Under the pieces are notes generated by a model. The model ran no database searches. It was not told the origin of the DNA and was given only the letters and a program-made list of their open reading frames with translations. The translations under genes were made by a program, and so were the position numbers. 64,000 nucleotides of DNA from an uncultured Lachnospiraceae bacterium (lineage in GTDB: Bacteria; Bacillota; Clostridia; Lachnospirales; Lachnospiraceae), in assembly GCA_934385475.1 (NCBI GenBank), contig CAKRPS010000008.1, positions 1 to 64,000 on the forward strand. The letters are read 5' to 3'. The stretch's first letter is position 1; each line of letters begins with the position of its first letter. Positions 28,600 to 37,789 of the stretch are shown here, one piece after another.

Positions 28600-29474
28600 T
28601 ATTTTGACACCTTCTTTCTCTTGACACGCCCTAGCATGGGCAAAAATCCAATGTGCATAAATACAATATCATACAGGGCATAATGCGTAAACACCTGATA
28701 ACCGTCACGTTTGGCAAAGTGTTGTGCCGCGCTTGCCAGGTACTCTGCACAATCATTGTTTAAAAGCTTACCAATATGATAATCTGCAGCTGCCGGGTCT
28801 CCCATGTGTCCATATTCTCCCATAGCAAGCCTCTGCCGCTTTTTGGATATCATATCTCTCTCACTTATTTGGGATTTGGGGAGATGTTCAATTCCATCTC
28901 TTACATAGTCTTTGTCAAACGCCTGCATACAGGAGGTTTCTACCCATCCGGCATGAAAGTCATCCGGATGACTCTCCTCGTATTTCTGAAGCTCCGCCGG
29001 CTGCTTTTGCACTACGCTCTTTCCAGAATCAAAAAAGGCTCCCATCGGCGCTATCGCTATCTCTCCATACCTTCTGTTGACGCTGCGCACCGCCTTTTCA
29101 ACCGCGATCTGGTGCTCCGGATCAGCATGGGAGGCTACAACTACCACATTTCGAAATCCCATACAAGCCAAACTTTCAAGCAGTTCTCTTACCACCTTAC
29201 ATACCGTGCGCATCGGAAAATGGATACATCCATAAAATGAATTTACCGAAGCTGCCGCAATGGGAAATGCAGGCAGAAAGTAACAGCGATATTCTGTTGC
29301 CTGCTCCAGAATTTCCATCGCACCCCCGGACCAGTTCTCCCCCTCTATCAGATCTGTCGCAAGTGGCAGATGTACCCCATGCTCTTCAATCGGTGCAACC
29401 GTTACAAAGAGAATACTTTTGTCCTTGTCGATCCCCGCAACTTCCTTCCATGTCATCAAACTCAAATCCTGCAT
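28599..29474 (-). CDS. Creatininase-family amidohydrolase
   Basis: A 291-residue enzyme of the creatininase family, which opens cyclic or linear amides with two metal ions. The metal motif PIEEHGVHLPLATDLIEGE lies near residue 28, and a second block NVVVVASHADPEHQIAVE near 120 supplies further ligands. The true substrate may be a creatinine-like lactam, a formamide intermediate of cofactor synthesis, or something else. It is coupled to the MerR gene that follows. Confidence 0.8.
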   Translation of the reverse strand: MQDLSLMTWKEVAGIDKDKSILFVTVAPIEEHGVHLPLATDLIEGENWSGGAMEILEQATEYRCYFLPAFPIAAASVNSFYGCIHFPMRTVCKVVRELLESLACMGFRNVVVVASHADPEHQIAVEKAVRSVNRRYGEIAIAPMGAFFDSGKSVVQKQPAELQKYEESHPDDFHAGWVETSCMQAFDKDYVRDGIEHLPKSQISERDMISKKRQRLAMGEYGHMGDPAAADYHIGKLLNNDCAEYLASAAQHFAKRDGYQVFTHYALYDIVFMHIGFLPMLGRVKRKKVSK

Positions 29475-29585
29475 GTTCTTTTCCTCCTTTTCTTTTCAAT
29501 AAGGAGAATAAGCCCGGCCCCTCGGGCCAGGTCAAACACAAAACACGCAATATTTTAAATTTGCTGTTTTTCCTTATCCAGAAGT

Positions 29586-30524
29586 CTACAAGATGACAAT
29601 CCGTTCCAGACAGTCATGTGCCGCCCCCATTTTCAGTTCTGTCACAAAATCCCTGATATCACAGGAAAGATATTCTTCGATGTGTCTCCACATTTCCGGT
29701 TCCGATTTATCTTTCGACTCTTCTTTTTCAGACTTCCTGTCAAGACCACTAACCAGAAAAAGAAGCTGTTTCCTGAGATTCTCCTCCGTATTCTGCTCTA
29801 TCAACTCCTGCAATTTTACATAATCTGCCTCCACACTTGTCTCTCCAAGGCGCTTCTTGATCAGGATACATCCCAAAAGATGTCGTAGAACAATCCTCCC
29901 CAGATTAAAAAACTGTGACTGGTAATCCTTCTGAAAGCGTATCAATATGCCTTTCACATATTCCTCAGGAAACCGCCGCAAAAAGTTCTGTTCTGCTGCA
30001 ATCGCATTCAGATACTGCTCGATTGCCAGAATTCCCGTCACTTCGGAAGCCTTCGAAAGCACCGGATAATCCATGGTGATAATCGTCTCCTGCGGTGCAT
30101 ATTTCTGATCGTAACGTTCCAGAAAACCCGGCAGCGCCATTCCGAAAGTATCCCGCAGATTCCGGTTTCCATAATCCCGGAACGTACTGCACAATGTGTG
30201 ATATCTCTCCTTCATCTCCTGCATCCTGCGGGTCAGAAGTTCCTGTCCTATCCTCCATGCCTCTGTCGCCTCCGGTTTCTTTCCACCGACAAGATTTCCC
30301 TCTTTCTCATAAATATAAATCGTATACCGGATTCCTTCCATAAGGTGTCTGGCACGTTCATAACTGACAGAACTGCTCTCACCGGAGGTAAATTTTCGCG
30401 TCAGGACTGCAAGCACCGGCAAAAGTTCTTCCATCCCGTACAGTCCTGTCTGCAATATTTCTTCATTCCGGTCCTGTTTCGTCTGCTCATTATCTTCTAC
30501 ATATATTTCTTCCTCTTTAGGCAT
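29586..30524 (-). CDS. DUF6179-like protein of unknown function
   Basis: A 312-residue soluble, helix-rich protein without signal peptide or membrane span. Middle region features include SVSYERARHLMEGIRYTIYIY and MDYPVLSKASEVTGILAIEQYL; the C terminus ends AAHDCLERIVIL. I match it to DUF6179 from memory, helped by its neighbour. The start at 30524 has GAGAGG upstream and overlaps the previous gene by eight bases, so the pair is translationally coupled. A longer frame to 30641 is shadow within the upstream gene. Confidence 0.65.
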   Translation of the reverse strand: MPKEEEIYVEDNEQTKQDRNEEILQTGLYGMEELLPVLAVLTRKFTSGESSSVSYERARHLMEGIRYTIYIYEKEGNLVGGKKPEATEAWRIGQELLTRRMQEMKERYHTLCSTFRDYGNRNLRDTFGMALPGFLERYDQKYAPQETIITMDYPVLSKASEVTGILAIEQYLNAIAAEQNFLRRFPEEYVKGILIRFQKDYQSQFFNLGRIVLRHLLGCILIKKRLGETSVEADYVKLQELIEQNTEENLRKQLLFLVSGLDRKSEKEESKDKSEPEMWRHIEEYLSCDIRDFVTELKMGAAHDCLERIVIL

Positions 30525-30978
30525 CTCTGTGATCCTCTCGGTATCTTCCGATATATTTGCGCGTTGTTCTTCGGATCTTTCGCGCAAATTCATCCAACAC
30601 CGTATCTTCCAGATAATCCAGTGATCCCTCCACCTCGTCAAATTTCTCTCTCATAAATTCCAGCAGTTCGTCGTCCGTCAATTCGTCCATCGACTCATTC
30701 TTGTACAGGTAAAAGATTTCCTGTAATCTTCCAAGCGTCTGCGCGTAGTCTTCCGGCTCAATGTAAGCAGAATCACAGAATGCCCTTGTAAGCTTTGCTA
30801 AAATGCTTTCCCCAAATTCAATTCTCTGTTCTTCCCGCAAAGTCTCCCTCTTTCTGCTTACAAGCTCCGCAGCCTCTTCCTGTGAAAGAACCATCCCAAA
30901 CTTTCCGGTATATTCATTTTCCTGCATTACCTGTGCAATCTGGTTTTGTTCACTCATCTTTAACAGCATTTCGTCCAT
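30517..30978 (-). CDS. DUF6323-like protein of unknown function
   Basis: A 153-residue acidic cytoplasmic protein, helical throughout, with SQEEAAELVSRKRETLREEQR and RLQEIFYLYKNESMDELTDD. It matches DUF6323 as I remember it. The start at 30978 has AAAGGTGG eight bases upstream; the frame is open to 31128 but those residues have no site and unusual composition. It overlaps the DUF6179-like gene; the function of the pair is unknown. Confidence 0.65.
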   Translation of the reverse strand: MDEMLLKMSEQNQIAQVMQENEYTGKFGMVLSQEEAAELVSRKRETLREEQRIEFGESILAKLTRAFCDSAYIEPEDYAQTLGRLQEIFYLYKNESMDELTDDELLEFMREKFDEVEGSLDYLEDTVLDEFARKIRRTTRKYIGRYREDHRDA

Positions 30979-31091
30979 TCGCTCTGCCACCTTTCCCTCA
31001 CACTCTTTGTTCCGCTCACAATCTCTTATAACAGTCTTTCTATGATTGACTGTCTGGTGATTATAACGCTGTACAAAAAGAAGTAACAGAC

Positions 31092-31120
31092 TTGACTTTT
31101 TAACGTTTTTGTGGTAATAT
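31092..31120 (+). promoter_or_regulatory. Possible plus-strand promoter without a gene
   Basis: TTGACT and TAATAT with a 17-base spacer point right, away from the DUF6323 gene and toward the 3' end of the MerR gene at 31192. Transcripts would run into the hairpin at 31157-31186, giving about 60 bases of RNA. There is no ORF. Confidence 0.3.
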
Positions 31121-31156
31121 ATAAGCAAAATTAAACAGTATTTTTTTGTAATGCAA

Positions 31157-31186
31157 AAGGGAACTGTGTTTACATACAGTTCCCTT
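31157..31186. terminator. Terminator after the short MerR gene
   Basis: AAGGGAACTGT and ACAGTTCCCTT are perfect 11-base arms with an 8-base loop, followed on the minus strand by TTTTGC and later T runs. It begins five bases past the MerR stop codon. Confidence 0.78.
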
Positions 31187-31191
31187 AATTC

Positions 31192-31683
31192 TTATTTTAC
31201 CGGAAAACATACTTCCGTTACATATTCATCCGGATTCTGTGTCTGGGCAGGACCCACATGATAAATATTAAACATCGGGCCATCCACAGAATAACCATTA
31301 TCCTTCATCCAGGAAGCAACGGTAGCTGTAACATCGTTCATCTGCTCCTTTCTTAACCTCTTTCGGGTTGAATCGAGCAAGCTCAGTTTGTACTTCGTCT
31401 GTCTGGAAAGTTCCTCCAGTTCCTCCTGCCTTTCCACTAAAAAGGCATCCAGTTTTTCTTTATCATCGTAAATTTCCAGAATTTTAATTATATCAGCCAG
31501 GGCAAAACCCATATTTTTCAGTGCTGTAATTCTCGCAATGATAAATAACTGTTTCTCATGGTAATAACGGTAGCCTGTAAAATCATCAATTTCAGCAGGT
31601 TTTAACAATCCGATATCATCATAGTGACGAAGCATCCTGATGCTCACTCTGGATAGTTTTGAAAATTCTCCAATTCGTAACAT
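31192..31683 (-). CDS. Short MerR-family regulator with remnant GyrI-like tail
   Basis: A 163-residue regulator. The winged helix is intact (LRIGEFSKLSRVSIRMLRHYDDIGLLKPAEIDDFTGYRYYHEKQL), followed by a coiled coil to about residue 115. Relatives of this type run to about 270 residues with a complete GyrI-like ligand domain. Here only its last strands remain (GPMFNIYHVGPAQTQNPDEYVTEVCFPV), joined straight to the linker. This looks like an in-frame internal loss or an evolved short form. The start at 31683 has GGAGGTG upstream. The promoter has the long spacer expected for MerR control, so it may regulate itself. Confidence 0.78.
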   Translation of the reverse strand: MLRIGEFSKLSRVSIRMLRHYDDIGLLKPAEIDDFTGYRYYHEKQLFIIARITALKNMGFALADIIKILEIYDDKEKLDAFLVERQEELEELSRQTKYKLSLLDSTRKRLRKEQMNDVTATVASWMKDNGYSVDGPMFNIYHVGPAQTQNPDEYVTEVCFPVK

Positions 31684-31725
31684 AATATACACCTCCATGG
31701 AAGTCCTTTTCTTGAGCTCACTACA

Positions 31726-31756
31726 ACGATAATCCCTACCATAATGTGAGAGTCAA
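31726..31756 (-). promoter_or_regulatory. MerR-type promoter with 19-base spacer
   Basis: Minus strand TTGACT and TATCGT are 19 bases apart, the over-long spacing that MerR regulators correct by twisting DNA. The spacer holds an imperfect dyad (CTCTCAC ... GGTAGGG). Confidence 0.5.
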
Positions 31757-31776
31757 CACTTATTTATATGAGTATC

Positions 31777-31822
31777 AAAAAAGAGAACCGACCGTGTTTA
31801 TCACAGAGTGCGATTCTCTTTT
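31777..31822. terminator. Terminator after tpiA
   Basis: AAAAGAGAA with further CG pairing to TTCTCTTTT makes a long stem around a ~20-base loop, with a T run on the minus strand. It lies 44 bases after the tpiA stop and next to the MerR promoter. Confidence 0.75.
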
Positions 31823-31865
31823 CTTCTCAATATCTCATTCGATTATGCAGAAATTGTTAATTCAA

Positions 31866-32612
31866 TTATGCATTAACAATCTTACCGAAATCAGGCTTCA
31901 GAGCTGCGCCACCGATCAGACCTCCATCGATGTCATCCTTGGAAAGAAGCTCTGCTGCATTTCCTGCATTCATAGATCCGCCGTACTGGATACGAACTGC
32001 ATCAGCTGTTGCTACATCGTACATATCTGCAATAACCTCACGGATCATCTTACATACTTCCTGTGCCTGATCTGCTGTAGCTGTCTCGCCTGTTCCGATA
32101 GCCCAGATAGGCTCGTAAGCAATAACAAGCTCTTTCACCTGATCTGCTGTTACGTCTGTAAGATCCCATTTGATCTGTCTTGCAATCCATTCCTTATATG
32201 TGCCCGCCTTACGAAGTGCTAAAGACTCGCCACAGCAAAGGATCGGCTTAAGACCTGCTGCAAATGCTTTCTTAACCTTTGCATTGATCAGAATATCATT
32301 CTCACCAAAGATATCTCTTCTCTCGGAATGTCCGATGATGATATACTCAACACCAGCCTCTTTCAGCATAGGAGCAGAGATTTCACCTGTGAAAGCACCC
32401 TTGTCCTCAATGTAGAAGTTCTCAGCACCCAGCTTAACGTTTGTGCCCTTAATTGCCTCTGCTACAGGTACAATATCGATAGCCGGTACACAGTAAACTA
32501 CGTCAACTGCATCATTTTTTACAAGATCCTTAAGGGTTGCGCAAAGCTCAACAGCCTGTGAAGGAGTCATGTTCATTTTCCAGTTACCAGCAATAATTCT
32601 TTTTCTTGCCAT
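31866..32612 (-). CDS. tpiA: Triose-phosphate isomerase
   Basis: Interconverts dihydroxyacetone phosphate and glyceraldehyde 3-phosphate. At 248 residues it has the full family set: GNWKMNMT (catalytic Lys), IIGHSERRDIFGE (catalytic His), VIAYEPIWAIGTGETATADQA (catalytic Glu and loop 6) and IQYGGSMNAGNA near the end. It lies 39 bases after pgk and is the last of the three glycolytic genes. Confidence 0.98.
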   Translation of the reverse strand: MARKRIIAGNWKMNMTPSQAVELCATLKDLVKNDAVDVVYCVPAIDIVPVAEAIKGTNVKLGAENFYIEDKGAFTGEISAPMLKEAGVEYIIIGHSERRDIFGENDILINAKVKKAFAAGLKPILCCGESLALRKAGTYKEWIARQIKWDLTDVTADQVKELVIAYEPIWAIGTGETATADQAQEVCKMIREVIADMYDVATADAVRIQYGGSMNAGNAAELLSKDDIDGGLIGGAALKPDFGKIVNA

Positions 32613-32651
32613 GATTATATCTCCTTAATATTCTTATTTCTTTGTACTTTT

Positions 32652-33884
32652 TTATTTATCATCAGCAGCGTATACGCCCGGAAGCTCTTTGCCCTCCAGG
32701 AATTCAAGGGATGCACCACCACCTGTGGAGATGTGGCTCATCTTATCAGCAAAACCTAACTGGTTAACAGCCGCTGCGGAATCACCACCACCAATGATTG
32801 TAGTTGCCTCTGTCTCAGCCAGAGCCTTTGCTACCGCGATTGTTCCTTTTGCAAGAACAGGGTTCTCAAATACACCCATCGGTCCGTTCCATACAACAGT
32901 CTTAGCGGACTTAACAGCATCTGCATACAGAGCAGCTGTCTTTGTTCCGATATCAAGACCTTCCATATCAGCCGGGATCTTGTCTGCATCAACAACCTTT
33001 ACGTCGATCTCAGCATCGATCGGGTTCGGGAACTCAGCAGCAATCGTTGTATCAACAGGAAGAAGCAGCTTCTTGCCAAGCTTCTCAGCCTTAGCCATCA
33101 TCTCTTTACAGTAATCAAGCTTCTCATCGTCTACAAGAGACTTACCAATTTCATACCCCTGTGCTTTCAGGAAAGTAAATGCCATACCACCACCGATGAT
33201 GAGGGTATCACACTTCTCAAGAAGGTTGTTGATAACGTTAAGCTTATCAGCTACCTTTGCACCACCAAGAATTGCAACAAAAGGTCTTACCGGATTCTCT
33301 ACTGCATTGCCCAGGAAGTCGATTTCCTTCTGCATAAGGTATCCAACTGCATTGTTGCCGCCTTTTTCTCTGATATACTTGGTTACAACTGCTACAGAAG
33401 CATGTGCTCTGTGAGCGGAACCAAATGCATCACATACATAATCATCAGCCAGATCAGCAAGCTCTTTTGCAAAAGCCTCTCCTGCCTCTGACGGCTTTGT
33501 CTCCTCTTTACCACGGAAACGGGTATTCTGAAGAAGAACTACATCTCCCTCTTTCATAGCTGCAACTGCTGCAGTAGCAGCTTCACCGGTTACATTGTAG
33601 TCAGCTACGAAGTTAACAGGCTGTCCAAGCTTCTCGGAAAGTCTCTCAGCAACAGGTGCAAGAGATTCACCCTCGTTAGGGCCATTCTTAACTTTTCCAA
33701 GGTGAGAGCAAAGGATTACCTTGCCACCGTCTGCAATCAGCTTCTTAATAGTAGGAAGTGCTGCAACGATACGTGTCTCATCTGTGATCTTTCCATCCTT
33801 TAACGGAACGTTGAAATCACATCTGACAAGTACACGTTTGCCTTTAACGTTAATATCATCTACGGTTTTTTTGTTTAATGACAT
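32652..33884 (-). CDS. pgk: Phosphoglycerate kinase
   Basis: Makes ATP from 1,3-bisphosphoglycerate. The 410-residue protein has [55 protein letters not shown] and [16 protein letters not shown], all standard for both halves of the hinge enzyme. SD GGAGG precedes the start. A terminator-like hairpin separates it from gap, so it may be read through from gap or have a promoter of its own (a TATAAT occurs before the start without a good -35). Confidence 0.98.
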   Translation of the reverse strand: MSLNKKTVDDINVKGKRVLVRCDFNVPLKDGKITDETRIVAALPTIKKLIADGGKVILCSHLGKVKNGPNEGESLAPVAERLSEKLGQPVNFVADYNVTGEAATAAVAAMKEGDVVLLQNTRFRGKEETKPSEAGEAFAKELADLADDYVCDAFGSAHRAHASVAVVTKYIREKGGNNAVGYLMQKEIDFLGNAVENPVRPFVAILGGAKVADKLNVINNLLEKCDTLIIGGGMAFTFLKAQGYEIGKSLVDDEKLDYCKEMMAKAEKLGKKLLLPVDTTIAAEFPNPIDAEIDVKVVDADKIPADMEGLDIGTKTAALYADAVKSAKTVVWNGPMGVFENPVLAKGTIAVAKALAETEATTIIGGGDSAAAVNQLGFADKMSHISTGGGASLEFLEGKELPGVYAADDK

Positions 33885-33934
33885 TTTTATGTCCTCCTAT
33901 ATTATATTTACTATCCTTGTAACTTTTCTTTTAG

Positions 33935-33968
33935 AAAAATAGAGACCCGGCCCAACGGCCGAGCCTCT
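33935..33968 (-). terminator. Terminator-like hairpin between gap and pgk
   Basis: On the minus strand AGAGGCTCGGCC and GGCCGGGTCTCT form a 12-bp stem with two G-U pairs and a four-base loop, followed by ATTTTTC. It starts 14 bases after the gap stop and probably reduces pgk-tpiA relative to gap. Confidence 0.85.
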
Positions 33969-33982
33969 TAATTTGCTCTAAA

Positions 33983-34984
33983 TTATGCTAACTCAGAGAA
34001 GTATTTGATTGTACGAACCATCTGAGATGTGTAGCTGTTCTCATTGTCATACCAGGAAACAACCTGTACTAAGTTGTCCTCGCCTACCATTGTCTGTGTA
34101 GCGTCGAAGATAGAACCATATGTGCTTCCAACGATATCGGAAGATACGATCTCATCCTCATTGTATCCGAAGGACTCTGTAGAAGCTGCCTTCATAGCTG
34201 CGTTGATCTCTTCCTTTGTTACGGACTTCTCAACAGTTGCTACAAGGATTGTTGTAGAACCTGTAGGAGTAGGAACACGCTGTGCGGAACCGATCAGCTT
34301 GCCATTCAGTTCAGGAATTACAAGGCCGATAGCCTTTGCAGCACCTGTGCTGTTAGGAACGATATTTACAGCACCTGCACGAGATCTTCTAAGGTCACCC
34401 TTTCTCTGAGGACCATCAAGGATCATCTGGTCACCTGTGTAAGCATGAATTGTGCTCATGATACCAGACTTGATACCTGCTAAATCATTCAGAGCCTTAG
34501 CCATAGGAGCTAAGCAGTTTGTTGTACAGGAAGCTGCTGAAATAATTGTATCAGAAGCCTTCAGTGTCTTATGGTTTACATTGTATACAATAGTGGGAAG
34601 ATCATTTCCTGCAGGAGCAGAGATAACAACCTTTCTTGCACCAGCATTGATGTGTGCCTGTGCTTTCTCCTTGCTTGTGTAGAAGCCGGAGCACTCCAGA
34701 ACTACGTCAACCTTTAACTCGCCCCAAGGACAGTTGTTTGCATCGGGCTCTTTGTAAATCTTAAGAGTCTTGCCATCAACTGTGATGGTGTCCTCACCAG
34801 CGGATACTGTATCAGCCAGTGCATATTTACCCTGAGAAGAATCATACTTCAACAGATGTGCAAGCATCTTCGGGCTTGTCAAGTCATTGATTGCTACTAC
34901 TTCATAACCCTCTGCACCAAACATCTGTCTGAATGCAAGACGACCGATACGGCCAAAACCATTAATTGCTACTCTTACTGCCAT
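33983..34984 (-). CDS. gap: Glyceraldehyde-3-phosphate dehydrogenase
   Basis: NAD-linked glycolytic enzyme, 333 residues. It has the Rossmann start [18 protein letters not shown], the catalytic [18 protein letters not shown], the substrate loop [22 protein letters not shown] and [20 protein letters not shown] precedes the start and a good promoter lies upstream. Codons are strongly biased, as expected for a highly expressed gene. It opens the gap-pgk-tpiA set. Confidence 0.98.
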   Translation of the reverse strand: MAVRVAINGFGRIGRLAFRQMFGAEGYEVVAINDLTSPKMLAHLLKYDSSQGKYALADTVSAGEDTITVDGKTLKIYKEPDANNCPWGELKVDVVLECSGFYTSKEKAQAHINAGARKVVISAPAGNDLPTIVYNVNHKTLKASDTIISAASCTTNCLAPMAKALNDLAGIKSGIMSTIHAYTGDQMILDGPQRKGDLRRSRAGAVNIVPNSTGAAKAIGLVIPELNGKLIGSAQRVPTPTGSTTILVATVEKSVTKEEINAAMKAASTESFGYNEDEIVSSDIVGSTYGSIFDATQTMVGEDNLVQVVSWYDNENSYTSQMVRTIKYFSELA

Positions 34985-35034
34985 TTTTTAGTTCCTCCTA
35001 AATAATGTTTTTTATATAATTTTATCCTCTCATA

Positions 35035-35063
35035 AGTATATAAGATTGATAAAATTTTGTCAG
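35035..35063 (-). promoter_or_regulatory. Sigma-A promoter of gap
   Basis: Minus strand CTGACA and TATACT with a 17-base spacer, about 50 bases before gap. The 250-base gap to the PHP gene holds this promoter and a diverging one; no CggR-like operator was recognised. Confidence 0.7.
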
Positions 35064-35157
35064 CACAATTATTCTACCTAATTTGTCCTGAAAATTCAAG
35101 ACGTAAATCAAAAAATCTTTCCTATATTTTCCCAATTTGCATATTTTCCCAAAAACA

Positions 35158-35186
35158 TTGTCATTTTCCGGGAAATCGACTAGACT
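35158..35186 (+). promoter_or_regulatory. Sigma-A promoter of the PHP phosphatase gene
   Basis: TTGTCA and TAGACT with a 17-base spacer, 49 bases before the start. Confidence 0.6.
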
Positions 35187-35235
35187 TAAAACCAGACGAT
35201 TTTAATCTGAAAGATGATTCCAGGAGGAAAATATT

Positions 35236-36054
35236 ATGCCCATTTTAGCTGACTACCATATGCACTCTTCTTTTTCCAGTGATTCAAAAACTCCTATGGA
35301 GACCATGATCCTGAAGGCGATGCTTCAGGGACTGACATCCATCTGTTTCACCGAGCACAACGACTTTGACTATCCGGCAGCTCCGGACAGCCCGGACGGC
35401 AATTTTCTGCTGAATCCGGATTCCTACCTCTATGACCTGCTTCGCTTCCGCGAAAAATACGGCGATCATATCAACATTTTCTTTGGTGTTGAGATTGGAC
35501 TTCAGCCACATCTGGCCCTGAAGAATACCGACTTCGCCAAGGCACACGATTATGATTTCATCATCGCTTCGTCTCATATCTGTAACGGAAAAGACCCCTA
35601 CTACCCCGCCTTTTTCGAGGGGCGTTCCTGTGAGGATGCCTACCGGGAATATTTTGAATCAATTCTGGAAAATCTCAACGTTTTCAGCGATTTTGATGTT
35701 TACGGTCATCTTGACTACGTGGTCCGCTACAGTCCAAAGCGTGATGAAGGTTATTCCTACGAAACCTTCCGCGGGCTTCTGGACGAAATTTTGCAGAAGA
35801 TCATTTCTATGGAAAAGGGGATCGAGATCAACACCTCCGCTCTTGCTGCCGGAATGTCGGAGACCAACCCCTGCATGGCTGTCCTGAAACGCTACCGGGA
35901 GCTTGGCGGAGAGATCATTACCGTCGGATCAGATGCACATGTTCCCTCCCGCATTGCCTACAAATTTGACCGTGCTGCTGAGATTCTGAAGGAATGCGGT
36001 TTCCAATACTATACTACCTTTGACCACCGTAAGCCTTCCTTCCAAAAACTCTAA
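35236..36054 (+). CDS. Histidinol-phosphatase, PHP family (HisJ/HisK-type)
   Basis: A 272-residue PHP-domain phosphoesterase. Metal ligands are visible at the start (ADYHMHSSFSSD), at CFTEHNDFDYP, at FGVEIGLQPH, at IASSHICNG, at DVYGHLDYVVRY and at GSDAHVPSRI, the last two closing the trinuclear site. This set fits histidinol-phosphatase of the HisJ type. No other his gene is near, so a broader sugar- or nucleotide-phosphate role is possible. SD AGGAGG precedes the start. Confidence 0.85.
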   Translation: MPILADYHMHSSFSSDSKTPMETMILKAMLQGLTSICFTEHNDFDYPAAPDSPDGNFLLNPDSYLYDLLRFREKYGDHINIFFGVEIGLQPHLALKNTDFAKAHDYDFIIASSHICNGKDPYYPAFFEGRSCEDAYREYFESILENLNVFSDFDVYGHLDYVVRYSPKRDEGYSYETFRGLLDEILQKIISMEKGIEINTSALAAGMSETNPCMAVLKRYRELGGEIITVGSDAHVPSRIAYKFDRAAEILKECGFQYYTTFDHRKPSFQKL

Positions 36055-36070
36055 TTCCTGTTCATTTTGT

Positions 36071-36469
36071 TCATAGCTGGGCAATCAACTTCTGAAAAAG
36101 GAGATGACTGCCCTCCTTTTTTGCATTGCCCTCCAGAAAAACAATCCGGTTCTGATAATCCGGCACAACCCTCATAATTGCCTTTCTCGCATTTCCTTCC
36201 TGACTGCTGTTGACGCAGATAATGTAGTCTCCTTCTTTTTCTTCCCGGAATGCTTTCCGTTCCTGCTTTCTCTTATCCTCCTGCTCCTCTCCCTCCAACG
36301 GGATCATTCCCGCTCCCAGAACCGGGAAACTTCTCTTGAATTTAATAAAAAAGGAAATTCCCTCCCGGAAAAATACTTTCTTGATCCGCTCCTTGGTTGC
36401 AAGATCATATACTTCACAAAGCTCTATCTCGTTATTTACTTTTACTTTTGTCAGTTTCGATTCTACCAT
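36071..36469 (-). CDS. Hypothetical protein, 132 aa
   Basis: A basic-acidic mixed, soluble protein with no recognised family. It begins with a strand-rich part (VKVNNEIELCEVYDLATKERIKKVFF), has a charged middle (EGEEQEDKRKQERKAFREEKEGD) and ends with GNAKKEGSHLLFQKLIAQL. GGAGGAG lies seven bases before the start. It follows mnmA by 143 bases on the same strand; that gap includes several short GC-rich inverted repeats but no clear terminator, so cotranscription is possible. Confidence 0.65.
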   Translation of the reverse strand: MVESKLTKVKVNNEIELCEVYDLATKERIKKVFFREGISFFIKFKRSFPVLGAGMIPLEGEEQEDKRKQERKAFREEKEGDYIICVNSSQEGNARKAIMRVVPDYQNRIVFLEGNAKKEGSHLLFQKLIAQL

Positions 36470-36612
36470 CGTTTTCTCCTCCGCGACTGCTTCCGTACTG
36501 CCGGATTCGCTTTCGGCAACCCATGCCCTCCTGATCGGGCGTTTGTATTTGTTCTGAGTTACACATTATCATGGTCTCTTCCAAATGTCGTGAAGGAAAT
36601 AAGGAGATTTTC

Positions 36613-37704
36613 TTAATATTTTCTTATGATATTTCCACCTCCGAGCACATATCCGTCCTCATAAAAGACAACGGCCTGTCCCGGTGTGATGGCACGAACC
36701 GGCTTTTCAAAGGTACATTTGATCTGGTCCTCTTCCACCTTTTCTATGCGGCACCATTCCCCGCTGTGGGCATACCGGATCTTTGCAAGCACTCTTCTTG
36801 GCTCCGTCAGATCCTCCATTCCCATATAGTTGATCTGATCACAGTACAGGGTATCTGCAAATACGTCTTCGGCCTCCCCGATCACAACCTCATTGGTCTC
36901 CGGTCTGATCTCCGTGACAAAAACAGGATGTCCCATCGCCAGATTCAGTCCCTTTCTCTGTCCGATCGTATAATGCGTGATCCCAAGATGCTTTCCGAGC
37001 ACTTCCCCGTCTGCAGTGACAAAGCACCCCGGTGCCGGAACTCTTTTGCCAGCCTCCCGGTCTATAAATGCCGCATAGTCATGATCCGGTATAAAACAGA
37101 TCTCCTGACTGTCCGGTTTGTGTGCCACCGGCAGGCCTGCCTCGTCCGCTATGGCGCGGATCTGATCCTTCGTATATTCACCGACCGGCATCAGCGTATG
37201 GGAAAGCTGTTCCTGCGTGAGATTATACAGGGCGTAGGTCTGATCCTTTCTTGCTGTTACCGAATTTTGGATCGCATATCTGTCGTTTGCAAGCTGTGCG
37301 ATTCTGGCATAATGACCGGTTGCAATGTAGTCGGCTCCGATCTCCAGACTTCTTTTCAGCATAGATTCCCACTTCACATACCGGTTGCAGGCAATGCATG
37401 GGTTGGGCGTTCTTCCCCGCAGATATTCTTCCACAAAGTAATCCATAACCTTGCATTTAAATTCCTGCTTAAAATTCATAACATAATATGGAATATCAAG
37501 TCTCTGCGCAACTCTCCTCGCGTCATCTACCGCACTCAGTCCACAGCAGCCGCCGTTTTCCTCCTGCGTCTGCCTCTCCTCATCCTGCCAGATCTGCATG
37601 GTGACTCCTATCACTTCATATCCCTGTTCCTTCAACAGATATGCCGCAACGGAGGAATCCACCCCGCCCGACATTCCGACTACAACTTTCTTTTTCACAT
37701 TCAT
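36613..37704 (-). CDS. mnmA: tRNA-specific 2-thiouridylase MnmA
   Basis: Puts sulfur on U34 of Lys, Glu and Gln tRNAs. The 363-residue protein has the PP-loop [17 protein letters not shown], the first catalytic Cys in [14 protein letters not shown], and the second in [17 protein letters not shown]. The C-terminal beta-barrel ([18 protein letters not shown]) is complete. It diverges from the flippase gene with an 85-base gap between them. Confidence 0.97.
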   Translation of the reverse strand: MNVKKKVVVGMSGGVDSSVAAYLLKEQGYEVIGVTMQIWQDEERQTQEENGGCCGLSAVDDARRVAQRLDIPYYVMNFKQEFKCKVMDYFVEEYLRGRTPNPCIACNRYVKWESMLKRSLEIGADYIATGHYARIAQLANDRYAIQNSVTARKDQTYALYNLTQEQLSHTLMPVGEYTKDQIRAIADEAGLPVAHKPDSQEICFIPDHDYAAFIDREAGKRVPAPGCFVTADGEVLGKHLGITHYTIGQRKGLNLAMGHPVFVTEIRPETNEVVIGEAEDVFADTLYCDQINYMGMEDLTEPRRVLAKIRYAHSGEWCRIEKVEEDQIKCTFEKPVRAITPGQAVVFYEDGYVLGGGNIIRKY

Positions 37705-37789
37705 CCTCTTTTCCGCCTGTTTTACTTTTGTTCTCTTTCCCTTCCCTCACGCATAAAGATTATCATATATGCTTTGGGAATGGTGAACG

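Noticed and set aside
29513-29530. GC-rich inverted repeat before the creatininase gene as a terminator
   Set aside because: The stem is short and no T run follows on either strand; left out as a feature.
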